A stretch of DNA of 64,000 nucleotides from Cognatundibacterium rivi (lineage in GTDB: Bacteria; Pseudomonadota; Gammaproteobacteria; Burkholderiales; Burkholderiaceae_D). The translations under genes were made by a program, and so were the position numbers. Numbering within the stretch: the stretch's first letter is position 1; every line of letters begins with the position of its first letter. The notes beneath the pieces were generated by a model, which saw only the letters and a program-made list of their open reading frames with translations, did no database searches and was not told the origin of the DNA. Below are positions 55,006-64,000 of the stretch, one piece after another. Location of the stretch: contig NZ_JAGSPK010000002.1 in NCBI RefSeq assembly GCF_018139565.1, forward strand, positions 372,001 to 436,000, in the 5' to 3' direction.

Positions 55006-55269
55006 ACAAGCGCGTGGGTTGATAGCGGAACGACGGCGAAAAAAAGATGGCGGAAATCATATGCCAATTAAATCTGAGGCGCGTAGTGTAACGCAAGTCA
55101 CCACGCTATTCTCTGATCTTGCCGTTGTCGGACAGCAAAAAATGCGCCTGCTGCACCAAGATTTGCTGAGGCTACTATAATTCATCAAAAATACCGTCAG
55201 CAGACTATTAGCGCAGACAACGCAAATGCCGCCGGTTTTCATACAGTTCAGCAGAAAGCAAATCTCATC
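55006..55269. other. Divergent promoter region of mltG and ygfZ
   Basis: About 260 bp without a gene; presumably the promoters for both divergent genes. I see no particular operator. Confidence 0.4.
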
Positions 55270-56328
55270 ATGTGGCAAGAATTTACAGAGCAACAGCATC
55301 TACAGATCAACGATGGCAAACTCAGCGGACAAACATCAGTCTGGAACAACGCAGCGTTCAATGAAGGTTTCGTGACCGTACTGCCGGACACCGGGCTGAT
55401 ACAAGTTGCGGGTGACGATGCCGCCAGTTTCTTGCACAACCAGCTTAGCAATGACGTAGAACATTTGTCCGCCAGCGAAGTTCGCCGCGCCGCGTATTGC
55501 ACAGCAAAGGGGCGGATGCTGGCCAGCTTTGTCTATTGGAAGACCGATGCAGCGATCGTTTTGCAGTTATCCAAATCCATACAGGCACCGGTGCAAAAAC
55601 GACTAGGCATGTTTGTTTTGCGCGCCAAGGTAAAACTCAGCGATGTCTGCGATCAATACGTCAGTTTTGCACTCGGCGGCATACAGGCGGCACAGGTGCT
55701 GAGCAACTGGTTTGCAGATTTACCGGCGACCAACGCGCATGTCAGCAATGAATACGGTACGCTGATCCGTTGCGCCGATGTGCTGAATGTCGCCCGCTAT
55801 CAATGGTTCTGTCCTGCTGAAAACGCTGGCGCGGTCTGGGCTTCGCTCAGCTCACAATTACAGGCGACAAATACCGCCGACTGGAATCTGAGTGAAATTC
55901 AGGCCGGTATCGCGCATATCAATCAGCTTACGCAGGAAAAATTTGTGCCGCAAATGATTAACTTTGAACTGGTGGGCGGCGTGAATTTCAAAAAAGGCTG
56001 CTACCCGGGTCAAGAGATCGTTGCCCGCAGCCAGTATCTGGGCAAACTCAAACGCCGCATGACGCTGGCGCAGATTCCGGCGGCCGGGCTGACCGACGGC
56101 ATGGATGTCTTTAATGTCAACGATGGCGACGACACCAATGCTGGCGAGAACAAACAGCCGTGCGGCGTGATCGTCAATGCCGAACAAATCAATGACAGCA
56201 GCACTCTGGCCTTAATCGAAATGACGCTGGCAGATCAGGAAAGCGGCATGATCCGTTGCGGCAGCATTGATGGACCGCTGGCACAACTCTTGCCATTACC
56301 CTACGAGATTACCGATATTACGCGTTAA
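55270..56328 (+). CDS. ygfZ: YgfZ, folate-binding Fe-S cluster repair protein
   Basis: 352 residues with GcvT-like fold and the hallmark KGCYPGQEIVARSQYLG (Cys-x-G-Q-E) motif at about 239-255. YgfZ helps to maintain certain Fe-S enzymes with tetrahydrofolate. Divergent from mltG. Confidence 0.93.
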   Translation: MWQEFTEQQHLQINDGKLSGQTSVWNNAAFNEGFVTVLPDTGLIQVAGDDAASFLHNQLSNDVEHLSASEVRRAAYCTAKGRMLASFVYWKTDAAIVLQLSKSIQAPVQKRLGMFVLRAKVKLSDVCDQYVSFALGGIQAAQVLSNWFADLPATNAHVSNEYGTLIRCADVLNVARYQWFCPAENAGAVWASLSSQLQATNTADWNLSEIQAGIAHINQLTQEKFVPQMINFELVGGVNFKKGCYPGQEIVARSQYLGKLKRRMTLAQIPAAGLTDGMDVFNVNDGDDTNAGENKQPCGVIVNAEQINDSSTLALIEMTLADQESGMIRCGSIDGPLAQLLPLPYEITDITR

Positions 56329-56336
56329 ACATTATT

Positions 56337-56753
56337 ATGTTTTCAGCTAACAGTGCATGGTTTAGAAATCCAGGTGCATCGAATGATGCATTGCAATCGC
56401 TTCGAGAAGTGGTTGGGGTTAATCTTCCAAAAGAATATTTTGAATTGCTTGCATATAGTAATGGTGGCGAAGGGTCTCTTCCAATGTCACCGTTTAATTT
56501 TTGTCTGGATTCTGCCGAAGTTGCCACAAATAATAAAGTTAAGAATATCTATGAAGAGTTCTTTCCAGGTTTTTTTGTATTCGGAGGAAGTGGTGGCGGC
56601 GATTACATTGCCTTCGACATTCGAACACCTGAACCTTGGCCAATTGTTGCGATTGACATGACCAATATTGATCTTGATGAAAGTGTGAATTTTATTGCAA
56701 AAGATTTCTCTACGTTTTTAGAGCAGGTTGGTTTGGAGCAGACGGATGTTTAA
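56337..56753 (+). CDS. SMI1/KNR4 (SUKH) family protein
   Basis: 138 residues, the SUKH fold: start region LREVVGVNLPKEYFELLAYS then NGGEGSL, and FFVFGGSGGGDYIAFD in the middle. Many bacterial members are immunity proteins against contact-dependent or polymorphic toxins. No toxin gene is next to it. Base composition is more A/T-rich than ygfZ, suggesting acquisition. It starts 8 bp after ygfZ. Confidence 0.82.
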   Translation: MFSANSAWFRNPGASNDALQSLREVVGVNLPKEYFELLAYSNGGEGSLPMSPFNFCLDSAEVATNNKVKNIYEEFFPGFFVFGGSGGGDYIAFDIRTPEPWPIVAIDMTNIDLDESVNFIAKDFSTFLEQVGLEQTDV

Positions 56754-56992
56754 CATGAAACTCAACTGGAAATCGCCAGTGGCAATATCACTTTTATTTA
56801 AATCTGCGGCGGTGCCCCTTTCGCATCTGCGTTAAGTCTGCCCATGATTCGCACAAAATAAGCGCAAAACAAGCTCAGAAAAGTGATTTCAGGGCAAAAA
56901 TATACTCCCCGGAGTATTTTTTACAGCCCTTATTCTATGCGGACATTAACGGTAAATTGCCAGATACTCCCCCTTTTTCCTTAAAAAACACG

Positions 56993-57280
56993 ATGGATTG
57001 TTATATTTATTTTAAAGCCGGAACCGCGCTGGAGGAAAAAGTGATCGCGGCAGAAAAATCCCTGCATCAGCAGGTACTGGCGCAATTGGGAGTCAGGGGA
57101 AAACTGCAACGACGCCCTGAATCTGCGAATGATCTGCACACCTGGATGGAGGTGTATGCGAATGTGCCCGACGATTTCGCCGAGCAATTGGAAAAACTGC
57201 TGCAGCAAACGGGTTTAGCCGAATTGCAGTACAGTGAACGTCGAGCTGAATATTTTTTGGATGTAGATGTATGTGCCTGA
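56993..57280 (+). CDS. DUF4936-like small protein
   Basis: 95 residues (MDCYIYFKAGTALEEKV) with a ferredoxin-like small-domain pattern. It resembles betaproteobacterial DUF4936 proteins, but the function is unknown. Its stop overlaps the start of the NRDE gene by 10 bp, indicating coupling. The ATG at 56993 is preferred because an upstream extension lies in a noncoding-like stretch; the ribosome site is weak. Confidence 0.72.
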   Translation: MDCYIYFKAGTALEEKVIAAEKSLHQQVLAQLGVRGKLQRRPESANDLHTWMEVYANVPDDFAEQLEKLLQQTGLAELQYSERRAEYFLDVDVCA

Positions 57281-58014
57281 TCGTTTTTGCATGGAAGTTA
57301 CTCCCCGCCACGCCGCTGCTGGTCGCAGCCAATCGCGATGAATACTATGACCGCCCGGCGGCGCCCGCAGGCTGGTGGCAAGACCATCCGCAGATTTATG
57401 CAGGGCGCGATCTGCAATCCGGCGGCACCTGGCTGGGAATACAAAGCCCACAAGCCGATGCGCCAGCCAGAAAATTTGCCGCCATCACCAACGTTCGCGC
57501 GCCTTCTGAAAAACGTGACGATGCACCTTCGCGTGGCGGTCTGGTTTCTGACTATCTGCAAAATGACATGTCTGCGCAGGACTACGTCGCCCAATTACGC
57601 GGCAAAGTTGATCACTACAATGGCTTTAATCTGCTCGTCGGCGACACGCAGGATCTGATCTGGTTTTCGAATCGCCACACCGATGATCCGCGTAACGGCC
57701 TGCCGCTGGCACCGGGCATTTACGGCATCTCCAACGCGGCCTTAGACACCTGCTGGCACAAAGTCATCAAGACCAAAGCAGAGTTCTGCAGCTTGCTCTG
57801 CCAGCTTGCACCTGAAGACGCGTTCTTTGAAATGCTGGCCAATACGAATCCGGCTCCCGATTGCCGCCTGCCGGATACCGGCGTCTCGTTTGAAATGGAA
57901 CGCCTGCTCTCCGCGCCCTGCATCGTTTCACCGAACTACGGCACTCGCGTTTCTACGCTAGTAAAAATGCATCAGGATTACCCGGCAGAGTTTCACGAAA
58001 AAATTCTGCGTTGA
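57271..58014 (+). CDS. NRDE (TANGO2-like) family protein
   Basis: 247 residues. It begins MCLIVFAWKLLPATPLLVAA followed by the NRDE motif, with the conserved Cys2; the fold is Ntn-hydrolase-like. The eukaryotic TANGO2 relative has been linked to heme and lipid handling. Coupled to the DUF4936-like gene. Confidence 0.85.
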   Translation: MCLIVFAWKLLPATPLLVAANRDEYYDRPAAPAGWWQDHPQIYAGRDLQSGGTWLGIQSPQADAPARKFAAITNVRAPSEKRDDAPSRGGLVSDYLQNDMSAQDYVAQLRGKVDHYNGFNLLVGDTQDLIWFSNRHTDDPRNGLPLAPGIYGISNAALDTCWHKVIKTKAEFCSLLCQLAPEDAFFEMLANTNPAPDCRLPDTGVSFEMERLLSAPCIVSPNYGTRVSTLVKMHQDYPAEFHEKILR

Positions 58015-58095
58015 GGTCTGCGTTAGCATCGGCTTCAGGTGAGGCTAGTAAAAACTAACGTAGCATATCCATATTTACTCGCCTTTAGATAAGTC

Positions 58096-58848
58096 TCAAG
58101 CAGTCAACTTATCAGCGCCAAGTAGCTTAGTTTTTTGCTGTTGAAACTCATCTAAGGTCAATAATCCAGATTGATGAAGATCGGCGAGTTTCTTGATTTC
58201 ATCTGCAACGGAAGTGCTAGGCAACGCTGATTGTACTTCACGTTCTTTATTATCAAAGCCCTTTTCCTCTGCATCAGCTCGTTTAACGAGTACCTCTAAT
58301 ATTCCATGCCAACGACGAGCCATCTGCATCGCTTGGGTATAGATGATTCCGTCCTTTTTGTCTGCAAAGTTCATAAAGGCTACGTCATGCAATGGCGCAT
58401 TCGTATCGTTCACGATTAGCCTCAAGTCAATGCGATTTATTTTCCCTGAAGTTTCAGTCTTACCAGATAGTCCACCGACAAGTGCACCAACACCTCCCAA
58501 TAAAAGACCACCAACAAGAGCACCACCGATCTGTGATGACCTGACAGTCTTAGTTACAGAAGTTCCGCCCTCAAATAATTCAACAGATAAAATGCCCTTG
58601 TAGTCGATGACTCGCTGTAAAACGGATGTACCATTGTTAGTTATAAGACATAATTTTCTTTGATCTTCATCGATGGCCAATCCAGACTTTCCATCGCATC
58701 CAATAATCTGCTGTGTTGAATTAAAATCATCGATCGATTTCAGTTTTAATTCCATTTCCTGCTTTCTTTTACTTATGCTTTTCCCTGGCAATATGAAAAT
58801 GACTAATCCAACAGCGATAAAGAGGAATGCCCAAATCCAAAGCCCCAT
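58096..58848 (-). CDS. SHOCT-domain membrane-anchored protein
   Basis: 250 residues. N-terminal membrane helix (LWIWAFLFIAVGLVIFIL), a middle beta domain with a Gly-rich strand (GGALVGGLLLGGVGALVGGL), and a C-terminal SHOCT motif (KKLADLHQSGLLTLDEFQQQK). SHOCT is a short domain often at protein ends; the function is unknown. AAGGAG ribosome site. Confidence 0.8.
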   Translation of the reverse strand: MGLWIWAFLFIAVGLVIFILPGKSISKRKQEMELKLKSIDDFNSTQQIIGCDGKSGLAIDEDQRKLCLITNNGTSVLQRVIDYKGILSVELFEGGTSVTKTVRSSQIGGALVGGLLLGGVGALVGGLSGKTETSGKINRIDLRLIVNDTNAPLHDVAFMNFADKKDGIIYTQAMQMARRWHGILEVLVKRADAEEKGFDNKEREVQSALPSTSVADEIKKLADLHQSGLLTLDEFQQQKTKLLGADKLTA

Positions 58849-58924
58849 AAATTTCTCCTTGTTTGTCTAGCGTTTAAATTATGAGAAGCTGCTTTGCAGA
58901 TTGTTTCTCAATTAATTTCTCTAT

Positions 58925-59491
58925 TTAGCCCAGATTTGGGGCAATTGTTTTTACCTGATTAATAAGCCGATCTCTTTCTTCTGAATGCGTCGTTATTTGA
59001 TCGTTGACCTCTTTAAGAACTTTATTAATTGTCATATTCACTCCAGATCTGGTTACAACTGTGTATTCAGTACCATGAATCTGCCCCTGTTGAATTAGTT
59101 GGTTGATGTACGACCGTTCTGCGGAAATTTGGGAATTTATGGCTTCCAACTGGATGTTCAGATATTGGAGCTTTGTGCTTATCAGAACAGTTTTTGCCTG
59201 TTCTTCCTGTACATTTTTAGACTCTTCCAATGATTTTCGAGTCTCCGCAAGTTCCGTCTTTTGAAGAAGGACTGAGGTAGCAAGCCAATAAAAAGCAGAA
59301 AAGGCAATTAAGGGATTGACGATTCCTCCGACAAAATCACCTAATTGCCCCCACGCCTCAGTGTCCTTTGACATTGCACGATTATTTACAAACCAAAACC
59401 AGATGATATAAAAAGTAGGTGCGACGACAGACGCAAGTGATACAAAATAGATCGAACGGCGAACGTTTTTCTCAAGGTTATCAATATTCAT
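58925..59491 (-). CDS. Two-helix membrane protein of unknown function
   Basis: 188 residues. Two N-terminal membrane segments (VSLASVVAPTFYIIWFWFV; VGGIVNPLIAFSAFYWLATS) are followed by a coiled coil (about 90-150, LAETRKSLEESKNVQEEQ). The topology resembles phage-related or abortive-infection membrane proteins, but I do not recognise a family. A/T richer than the neighbours. Confidence 0.65.
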   Translation of the reverse strand: MNIDNLEKNVRRSIYFVSLASVVAPTFYIIWFWFVNNRAMSKDTEAWGQLGDFVGGIVNPLIAFSAFYWLATSVLLQKTELAETRKSLEESKNVQEEQAKTVLISTKLQYLNIQLEAINSQISAERSYINQLIQQGQIHGTEYTVVTRSGVNMTINKVLKEVNDQITTHSEERDRLINQVKTIAPNLG

Positions 59492-59602
59492 GGTTAGTTT
59501 AACTCTTTATACTTTGCAAAAAGTTAATTTAACATGGAAGTTTGAGATTGAAAGCTCAAAGCCTGTTAAATAATGCTTTGGAGCGTACAGCACCTGCAAA
59601 GA

Positions 59603-60850
59603 TCAAACCTTACGCAACGGCGCACGCCACAATACCAAAGCGGCGAGGCATTTGAGCACGCAGGGCAACACTGCGTAGGCAAATGACAAAGCTTGCAAAC
59701 CGCTTCCAGTGCTGATGCCCGGCGTGTAGCCCAGATAATCGAGCAAAGGCAGCGACAAACCCGCAGCAAGTGCGAGGTTCATTTTATTCGCCCAGTTCCA
59801 CGCGCCGAAATAACTTCCTTCATAGCGTTCGCTATGTCCGGCCTGACGTATCACACCCGACAGCAACGCCGCAGGAAGAGCGAGGTCGGCACCAAGACAT
59901 AGCCCGGATAAAACACAAATCACCGCAAAGGCAGTCAGATCGCCCGCTTGCAGGCTGTAGGCCCAGATAAAACTCAGCACCGATAACAGCATCGCCAGCA
60001 ACCATGCGCGGGTTTCATGGATGCGATGCGCAATTCGGACCCACAATGGCAGCGACATAGCGGCAGCTACAAAATACAGCAGTAATAACACGCCGGAATA
60101 CGACGCCAGTTGCAGCCGGTCTTTGGCGAAAAATAAAAACAAGGTCGCCGGGATTGCCGCGGCAATTCCGTTCAGCACGAAGACCCAGAATAATGAGCGG
60201 AAATAGGGATTCGAAAACAGATGGCGCCAACGTAAGCTAGTTTGCTGTTCCAGATGGCGATTGAGCATGTCAGGAGTAAAACGCAGCAGCAAAAAGGCGC
60301 TGATCAGTAAGCTACAGATCAGCGCCGCAGACAACCACGAAATATCTGCGAATTGCGATAACAATGCGGCAGTAACAACACCGGCGACGCCGCATAATTC
60401 ACGTGTCGCAGTCAGGCGCAGACGTTCACCGGGCAACTGGGTCAGCGCTGCGCCCCAACTTTGAAATGCGATACTGGCCAGACTAAATCCGGCATACACC
60501 ATCAGCAAGGCGCAGAAAAACCAGAGCAATGGCGTCACCATCGTCGCTTGCGGCGGATGAAACAGCGCGTAAAAACCGGGCATCAGCAAAGGCAGCGAAT
60601 ACAGAATAAAGCGACCATATCCCTGATTCGCCGGACGTTTATCTATCCATGCGCCGAGCAAGGGATCGAGAAATGCATCGAGTACGCGCGAGACCAGCAA
60701 CGCAGAGCCAATCAGACTCAGCGACAGACCGAAACGCTCGGCATAAAACTGCGGCACGTAGACGTAAATCGGTAAGGCGAGCAAGGCCAGTGGAAAACCA
60801 AACAAACCATATGCCAGCAATCTGGGGAGCGAAAAAGCTTTCACCTGCAC
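59603..60850 (-). CDS. GPH-type sugar/cation symporter-like MFS protein
   Basis: 415 residues and about twelve helices with the MelB-like opening (FGFPLALLALPIYVYVPQFY; DAFLDPLLGAWIDKR). GPH transporters bring in glycosides or related compounds with a cation; the substrate here is unknown. Stand-alone minus-strand gene. Confidence 0.85.
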   Translation of the reverse strand: MQVKAFSLPRLLAYGLFGFPLALLALPIYVYVPQFYAERFGLSLSLIGSALLVSRVLDAFLDPLLGAWIDKRPANQGYGRFILYSLPLLMPGFYALFHPPQATMVTPLLWFFCALLMVYAGFSLASIAFQSWGAALTQLPGERLRLTATRELCGVAGVVTAALLSQFADISWLSAALICSLLISAFLLLRFTPDMLNRHLEQQTSLRWRHLFSNPYFRSLFWVFVLNGIAAAIPATLFLFFAKDRLQLASYSGVLLLLYFVAAAMSLPLWVRIAHRIHETRAWLLAMLLSVLSFIWAYSLQAGDLTAFAVICVLSGLCLGADLALPAALLSGVIRQAGHSERYEGSYFGAWNWANKMNLALAAGLSLPLLDYLGYTPGISTGSGLQALSFAYAVLPCVLKCLAALVLWRAPLRKV

Positions 60851-60921
60851 ATCTCTTTCTGATTGAGTCTATCTGAGTCTGTCGTTCATGCGCCTGCCGG
60901 ATCAGCTGTCAGACGACAAAA

Positions 60922-60957
60922 AAAAAGCGCGCTCATTATTTCATGAACACGCTTTTT
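60922..60957. terminator. Terminator near hom
   Basis: AAAAAGCG / CGCTTTTT arms with an internal partial stem (GCTCA...TGAAC); it lies between hom and the MFS gene and has A- and T-runs. Confidence 0.6.
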
Positions 60958-61055
60958 CTGTGCGCCGCCCGCTGGCGACTGTTTTATGACGACGATCTCA
61001 CTTTGACAAAGCCATCCTGCTACGCAGTATCATCAGAATGCTTATGTAAAGCAGA

Positions 61056-62366
61056 TTAGCTTAACTCTTCCAGACGCAGCTTGATGACGGAGCCAGTCAC
61101 GGTGGCCAGTGCCTCGATTTTTTCTATCGCTGCAATGATATTTTTCTCTTTGGTCTGATGCGTCAGGATGATGATGTCTGTACGGGTTTCACCCTCGCCC
61201 GGCTCTTTCTGCAACATCGCATCGATAGAAATCGACAGATCAGCCAGAATTCGGGTCACGTCGGCCAGCACGCCGGGTTTGTCTTCGACATGCATGCGCA
61301 GATAATAGCTGGTCACGATTTCTGCCATCGGCAAAATCGGCAGATCACTGATAGCGGCTGGCTGGAAAGCCAGATGCGGCACGCGATGTTCAGGGTCAGC
61401 GGTTGCCAGACGTGTGATATCCACCAGGTCAGCAATCACCGCAGAAGCAGTTGGTTCTGCGCCTGCACCTTTGCCGTAATACAGAGTCGCACCGACGGCA
61501 TCGCCTTGCACCAGGACGGCATTCATCGCCCCTTCGACGTTCGCAATCAGACGCTTTTCAGGAATCAGCGTCGGATGCACGCGTAACTCTATGCCTTCCG
61601 GCGTACGCTTGGTAATGCCCAATAATTTGATGCGATAACCAAGGTCTTCGGCATAACGGATGTCGCTGGCTTCCAGCTTGGTAATGCCTTCGACATAAGC
61701 TTTGTCGAATTGCATAGGAATACCATACGCAATCGATGCCATGATGGTCGCTTTATGCGCGGCATCGACGCCTTCGATATCAAAGGTCGGATCCGCTTCC
61801 GCGTAGCCCAGCGCCTGCGCCTGTTTCAGTACGGCGCCGAAATCCAGACCCTTGTCACGCATTTCCGACAAAATGAAATTCGTTGTGCCATTGATGATGC
61901 CGGCGATCCATTGAATACGATTAGCAGTCAAACCTTCACGCAAGGCTTTGATAATAGGAATACCACCGGCAACCGCTGCTTCAAACGCGACCATCACGCC
62001 TTTTTCCTGTGCCGCTTTAAAAATCTCATTACCATGCGTTGCCAGCAATGCCTTGTTTGCCGTCACCACATGCTTGCCATTCGCAATCGCTTTCAACACC
62101 AGGTCTTTGGCGATACCGTAACCACCGATCAGTTCAATCACGATATCGATATCGGGATTATTCACGACCAGATTGGCGTCATTGACGACTTCCGCTACAC
62201 CATTCGTGAGTTCACGTGCCCGTTCAATGTTCAGATCTGCCACCATCGCAATTTCAATTGAACGGCCAGCGCGACGCGTAATTTCTTCCTGATTACGCTT
62301 CAAGACGTTGAATGTGCCGGAACCGACAGTGCCTATACCTAACAGACCTACTTTGATGGGTTTCAT
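61056..62366 (-). CDS. hom: Homoserine dehydrogenase
   Basis: 436 residues. NAD(P)-binding start VGLLGIGTVGSGT; catalytic-domain motif AGIINGTTNFILSEM and YAEADPTFDIEGVDAAHK; C-terminal ACT domain (RMHVEDKPGVLADVTRILAD). Reduces aspartate semialdehyde to homoserine in threonine/methionine synthesis; the ACT domain suggests feedback by threonine. It starts 25 bp after the aminotransferase stop. Confidence 0.95.
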   Translation of the reverse strand: MKPIKVGLLGIGTVGSGTFNVLKRNQEEITRRAGRSIEIAMVADLNIERARELTNGVAEVVNDANLVVNNPDIDIVIELIGGYGIAKDLVLKAIANGKHVVTANKALLATHGNEIFKAAQEKGVMVAFEAAVAGGIPIIKALREGLTANRIQWIAGIINGTTNFILSEMRDKGLDFGAVLKQAQALGYAEADPTFDIEGVDAAHKATIMASIAYGIPMQFDKAYVEGITKLEASDIRYAEDLGYRIKLLGITKRTPEGIELRVHPTLIPEKRLIANVEGAMNAVLVQGDAVGATLYYGKGAGAEPTASAVIADLVDITRLATADPEHRVPHLAFQPAAISDLPILPMAEIVTSYYLRMHVEDKPGVLADVTRILADLSISIDAMLQKEPGEGETRTDIIILTHQTKEKNIIAAIEKIEALATVTGSVIKLRLEELS

Positions 62367-62391
62367 ATGATTTTTAAACAGTAAATTGGAA

Positions 62392-63621
62392 TTAATTAGT
62401 ACCGTGACGCTTACGATATCCCTCTAGGAAATAGTCGATGCGTCCGAATGCTTCAGTCAGATCATCCGCGTTTGGCAAGAATACCACCCTGAAGTGGTCA
62501 GGTTTGATCCAGTTAAAACCTGTTCCCTGCACTAACAATACACGCTGCTCGGTCAGCAGTTCATGTATGAATTCCTGGTCATCCGTGATCGGATAAATCT
62601 CGGGGTCCAGTTTCGGAAACATATACAGTGCAGCTTTTGGCTTCACGCAGCTGACGCCGGGGATCGCCGTCAGCAATTTGTGCGCAAGATCGCGCTGACG
62701 CAATAAACGACCACCAGGCCCGACCAGATCCTTGATGCTCTGATAACCGCCCAGCGCCGTCTGAATCGCAAACTGCCCCGGCGCATTTGCACACAAGCGC
62801 ATTGATGCCAGCATATTCAGGCCTTCAATATAATCTTTGGCGTGACGCTTTTCACCGGAAACCACCATCCAGCCAGCACGATAGCCGCAAGAACGATAAT
62901 TTTTAGAAAGGCCGTTGAGCGTGAGGAATAATACGTCATCCGCTAACGAAGCAATCGAAACATGTTCGGCTTCGTCGTATAAAGTCTTATCGTAAATTTC
63001 ATCCGCAAACACGATCAACTGATGCTGGCGGGCGACTTCGACGATTTGCTGCAAAATCTCTACCGGATACAAGGCACCGGTAGGATTATTCGGATTGATG
63101 ACGACAATCGCTTTCGTATTCGGTGTGATCTTGCTCTTGATGTCGTCGATATCCGGCATCCAGTCGGCACTTTCATCGCACACATAATGCACAGGATTAC
63201 CGCCGGACAAGCTCACGGCAGCCGTCCACAGAGGATAATCCGGCGCAGGTACCAACACCTCATCGCCACTGTTGAGCAAGGCATTCATGCCCATCACAAT
63301 CAACTCGGATGCGCCATTGCCGATGTAGACGTCTTCTATCGTCACGCCACGGATAAATTTTTCCTGCGTGTAGTGCATGATGGATTTACGCGGCGCGAAC
63401 ATGCCTTTGGAATCAGTGTAGCCCGCAGCATTGTGCATATTACGGATCATGTCCTGCACAATTTCATCCGGCGGATCAAAATTAAACACGGCCAGATTAC
63501 CGATGTTGAGCTTAATGATCTTGTGCCCTTCGTCTTCCATCTGCTTGGCTTTTTCCAGCACCGGTCCACGGATGTCATAACAAACGTTCGCTAACTTTTG
63601 TGATTTCTGTATCGGGCGCAC
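62392..63621 (-). CDS. alaA: AlaA-type pyridoxal-phosphate aminotransferase
   Basis: 409 residues, GTG start with AAGGAT upstream. Aminotransferase class I/II: substrate/PLP motif VVINPNNPTGALYPVE and PLP Lys in LNGLSKNYRSCGYRAGW. Closest in appearance to E. coli AlaA (YfbQ), which makes alanine from pyruvate and glutamate. Adjacent to hom, a common betaproteobacterial order. Confidence 0.9.
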   Translation of the reverse strand: MRPIQKSQKLANVCYDIRGPVLEKAKQMEDEGHKIIKLNIGNLAVFNFDPPDEIVQDMIRNMHNAAGYTDSKGMFAPRKSIMHYTQEKFIRGVTIEDVYIGNGASELIVMGMNALLNSGDEVLVPAPDYPLWTAAVSLSGGNPVHYVCDESADWMPDIDDIKSKITPNTKAIVVINPNNPTGALYPVEILQQIVEVARQHQLIVFADEIYDKTLYDEAEHVSIASLADDVLFLTLNGLSKNYRSCGYRAGWMVVSGEKRHAKDYIEGLNMLASMRLCANAPGQFAIQTALGGYQSIKDLVGPGGRLLRQRDLAHKLLTAIPGVSCVKPKAALYMFPKLDPEIYPITDDQEFIHELLTEQRVLLVQGTGFNWIKPDHFRVVFLPNADDLTEAFGRIDYFLEGYRKRHGTN

Positions 63622-63953
63622 TGAAAAATATCCTTAATCGATAAGCATGCAAGCCAGCAAAGTCAAAGACATTCAAACAACATCTGCTTTTGCTGCATTG
63701 CGAAACGGATCATTTTTGCACAGTGCATCCTGTTTGATCAATTCGTTTTCGAAAATTCCATGTCACAACCGTGATTTCATGCAAAGAATTGACGTTTTTT
63801 ACATCAATCCAAAACCAATAACAGTGGAATATTCGAAATTAAATATGAATTGCCACAGATTGTTAATTATTTATTCCACTTTACAAAAGCGGAGTAGTAT
63901 CAAAACTGGTAAAGATGTGCTAAAGCAACTAAAATTTTTTGATTGGAGACACC
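63622..63953. other. Intergenic region before the last gene
   Basis: About 330 bp, A/T rich. I see nothing beyond the ribosome site GGAG at 63944-63947. Confidence 0.4.
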
Positions 63954-64000
63954 ATGTCATTACTATCTGCGATTCAGAGACTGAGTATTGCCAGACAGCT
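63954..64000 (+). CDS. Start of a gene cut by the window end
   Basis: ATG with GGAG 6 nt upstream opens a frame (MSLLSAIQRLSIARQ...) to the last base. Too short to identify; the leading amphipathic helix could suit a chemotaxis receptor or a cytoplasmic protein. Confidence 0.55.
   Translation, partial: MSLLSAIQRLSIARQ

Noticed and set aside
1-64000. CRISPR arrays, rRNA or tRNA genes
   Set aside because: I looked for regularly spaced repeats and cloverleaf-type sequences by eye and found none convincing; a dedicated scan could still find a tRNA I missed.

Overview
The window reads as a chromosomal segment of a betaproteobacterium, most likely Burkholderiales and close to the Oxalobacteraceae (Herminiimonas/Janthinobacterium-like). 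This is inferred from the housekeeping genes and their order (mltG-tmk-holB-pilZ, ygfZ, hom, an alaA-type aminotransferase, a liv transporter next to fatty-acid genes) and from protein sequence character. I could not run a search. The left half is a mosaic of mobile and accessory DNA; the right half, from about 34 kb, is ordinary chromosome.

Accessory half (1-34 kb). The thread running through it is a module of two divergent genes: a tyrosine recombinase (TnpS type) and a coiled-coil protein with a KfrA-like N-terminus (TnpT type), the cointegrate-resolution pair of Tn4651/Tn5041-group Tn3 transposons. It occurs three times in the same orientation (0.4-2.6, 21.7-23.3 and 31.6-33.9 kb). Each spacer holds a GATAA-N6/7-TTATC recombination core and TACGTAA-type repeats just before tnpT. 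Only one Tn3-family transposase (17.3-20.3 kb) is present, and the middle recombinase is truncated. Between modules 1 and 2 lie: (i) 18 bp after tnpT, a DNA methyltransferase/specificity fusion, an AAA ATPase with a zinc ribbon, a HEPN protein with an intact RNase motif and a HAD-fold hydrolase, which together look like an undescribed defence operon; (ii) an orphan FlgB-like gene; (iii) a czcCBA heavy-metal efflux operon with a small exported protein and an MFS transporter; (iv) a protein of unknown function; (v) tnpA, followed by a two-gene Pycsar-type cyclic-nucleotide defence system.

Between modules 2 and 3 lie an FtrABCD/P19-type iron uptake operon that contains an extra OprB-like porin and has a Fur-box-like promoter, a LysR gene remnant, and a CPA1 Na+/H+ antiporter. 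Near-identical short direct repeats bracket the iron locus and LysR remnant. Module 3 abuts a Fur-type promoter and feoAB, so iron acquisition lies on both sides of it.

Chromosomal half (34-64 kb). feoA-feoB and a Cys-rich membrane protein are followed by a conserved hypothetical, an ABC-F ATPase (YbiT) and a Cache-GGDEF diguanylate cyclase. Next is a fatty-acid/branched-chain block: a FadB-like bifunctional protein, livF-G-M-H, livK and an acyl-CoA synthetase. Three similar palindromes (core ACGRYCGT) precede fadB, livH and the synthetase, so one repressor probably controls all three. Then come rlmJ, a GNAT acetyltransferase, pilZ-holB-tmk-mltG on the minus strand, and ygfZ, a SUKH-type protein, a DUF4936-like gene and an NRDE gene on the plus strand. 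Two small membrane proteins, a GPH-type transporter, hom and an alaA-type aminotransferase follow, and the start of one more gene is cut by the window end. I saw no rRNA, tRNA or CRISPR array.
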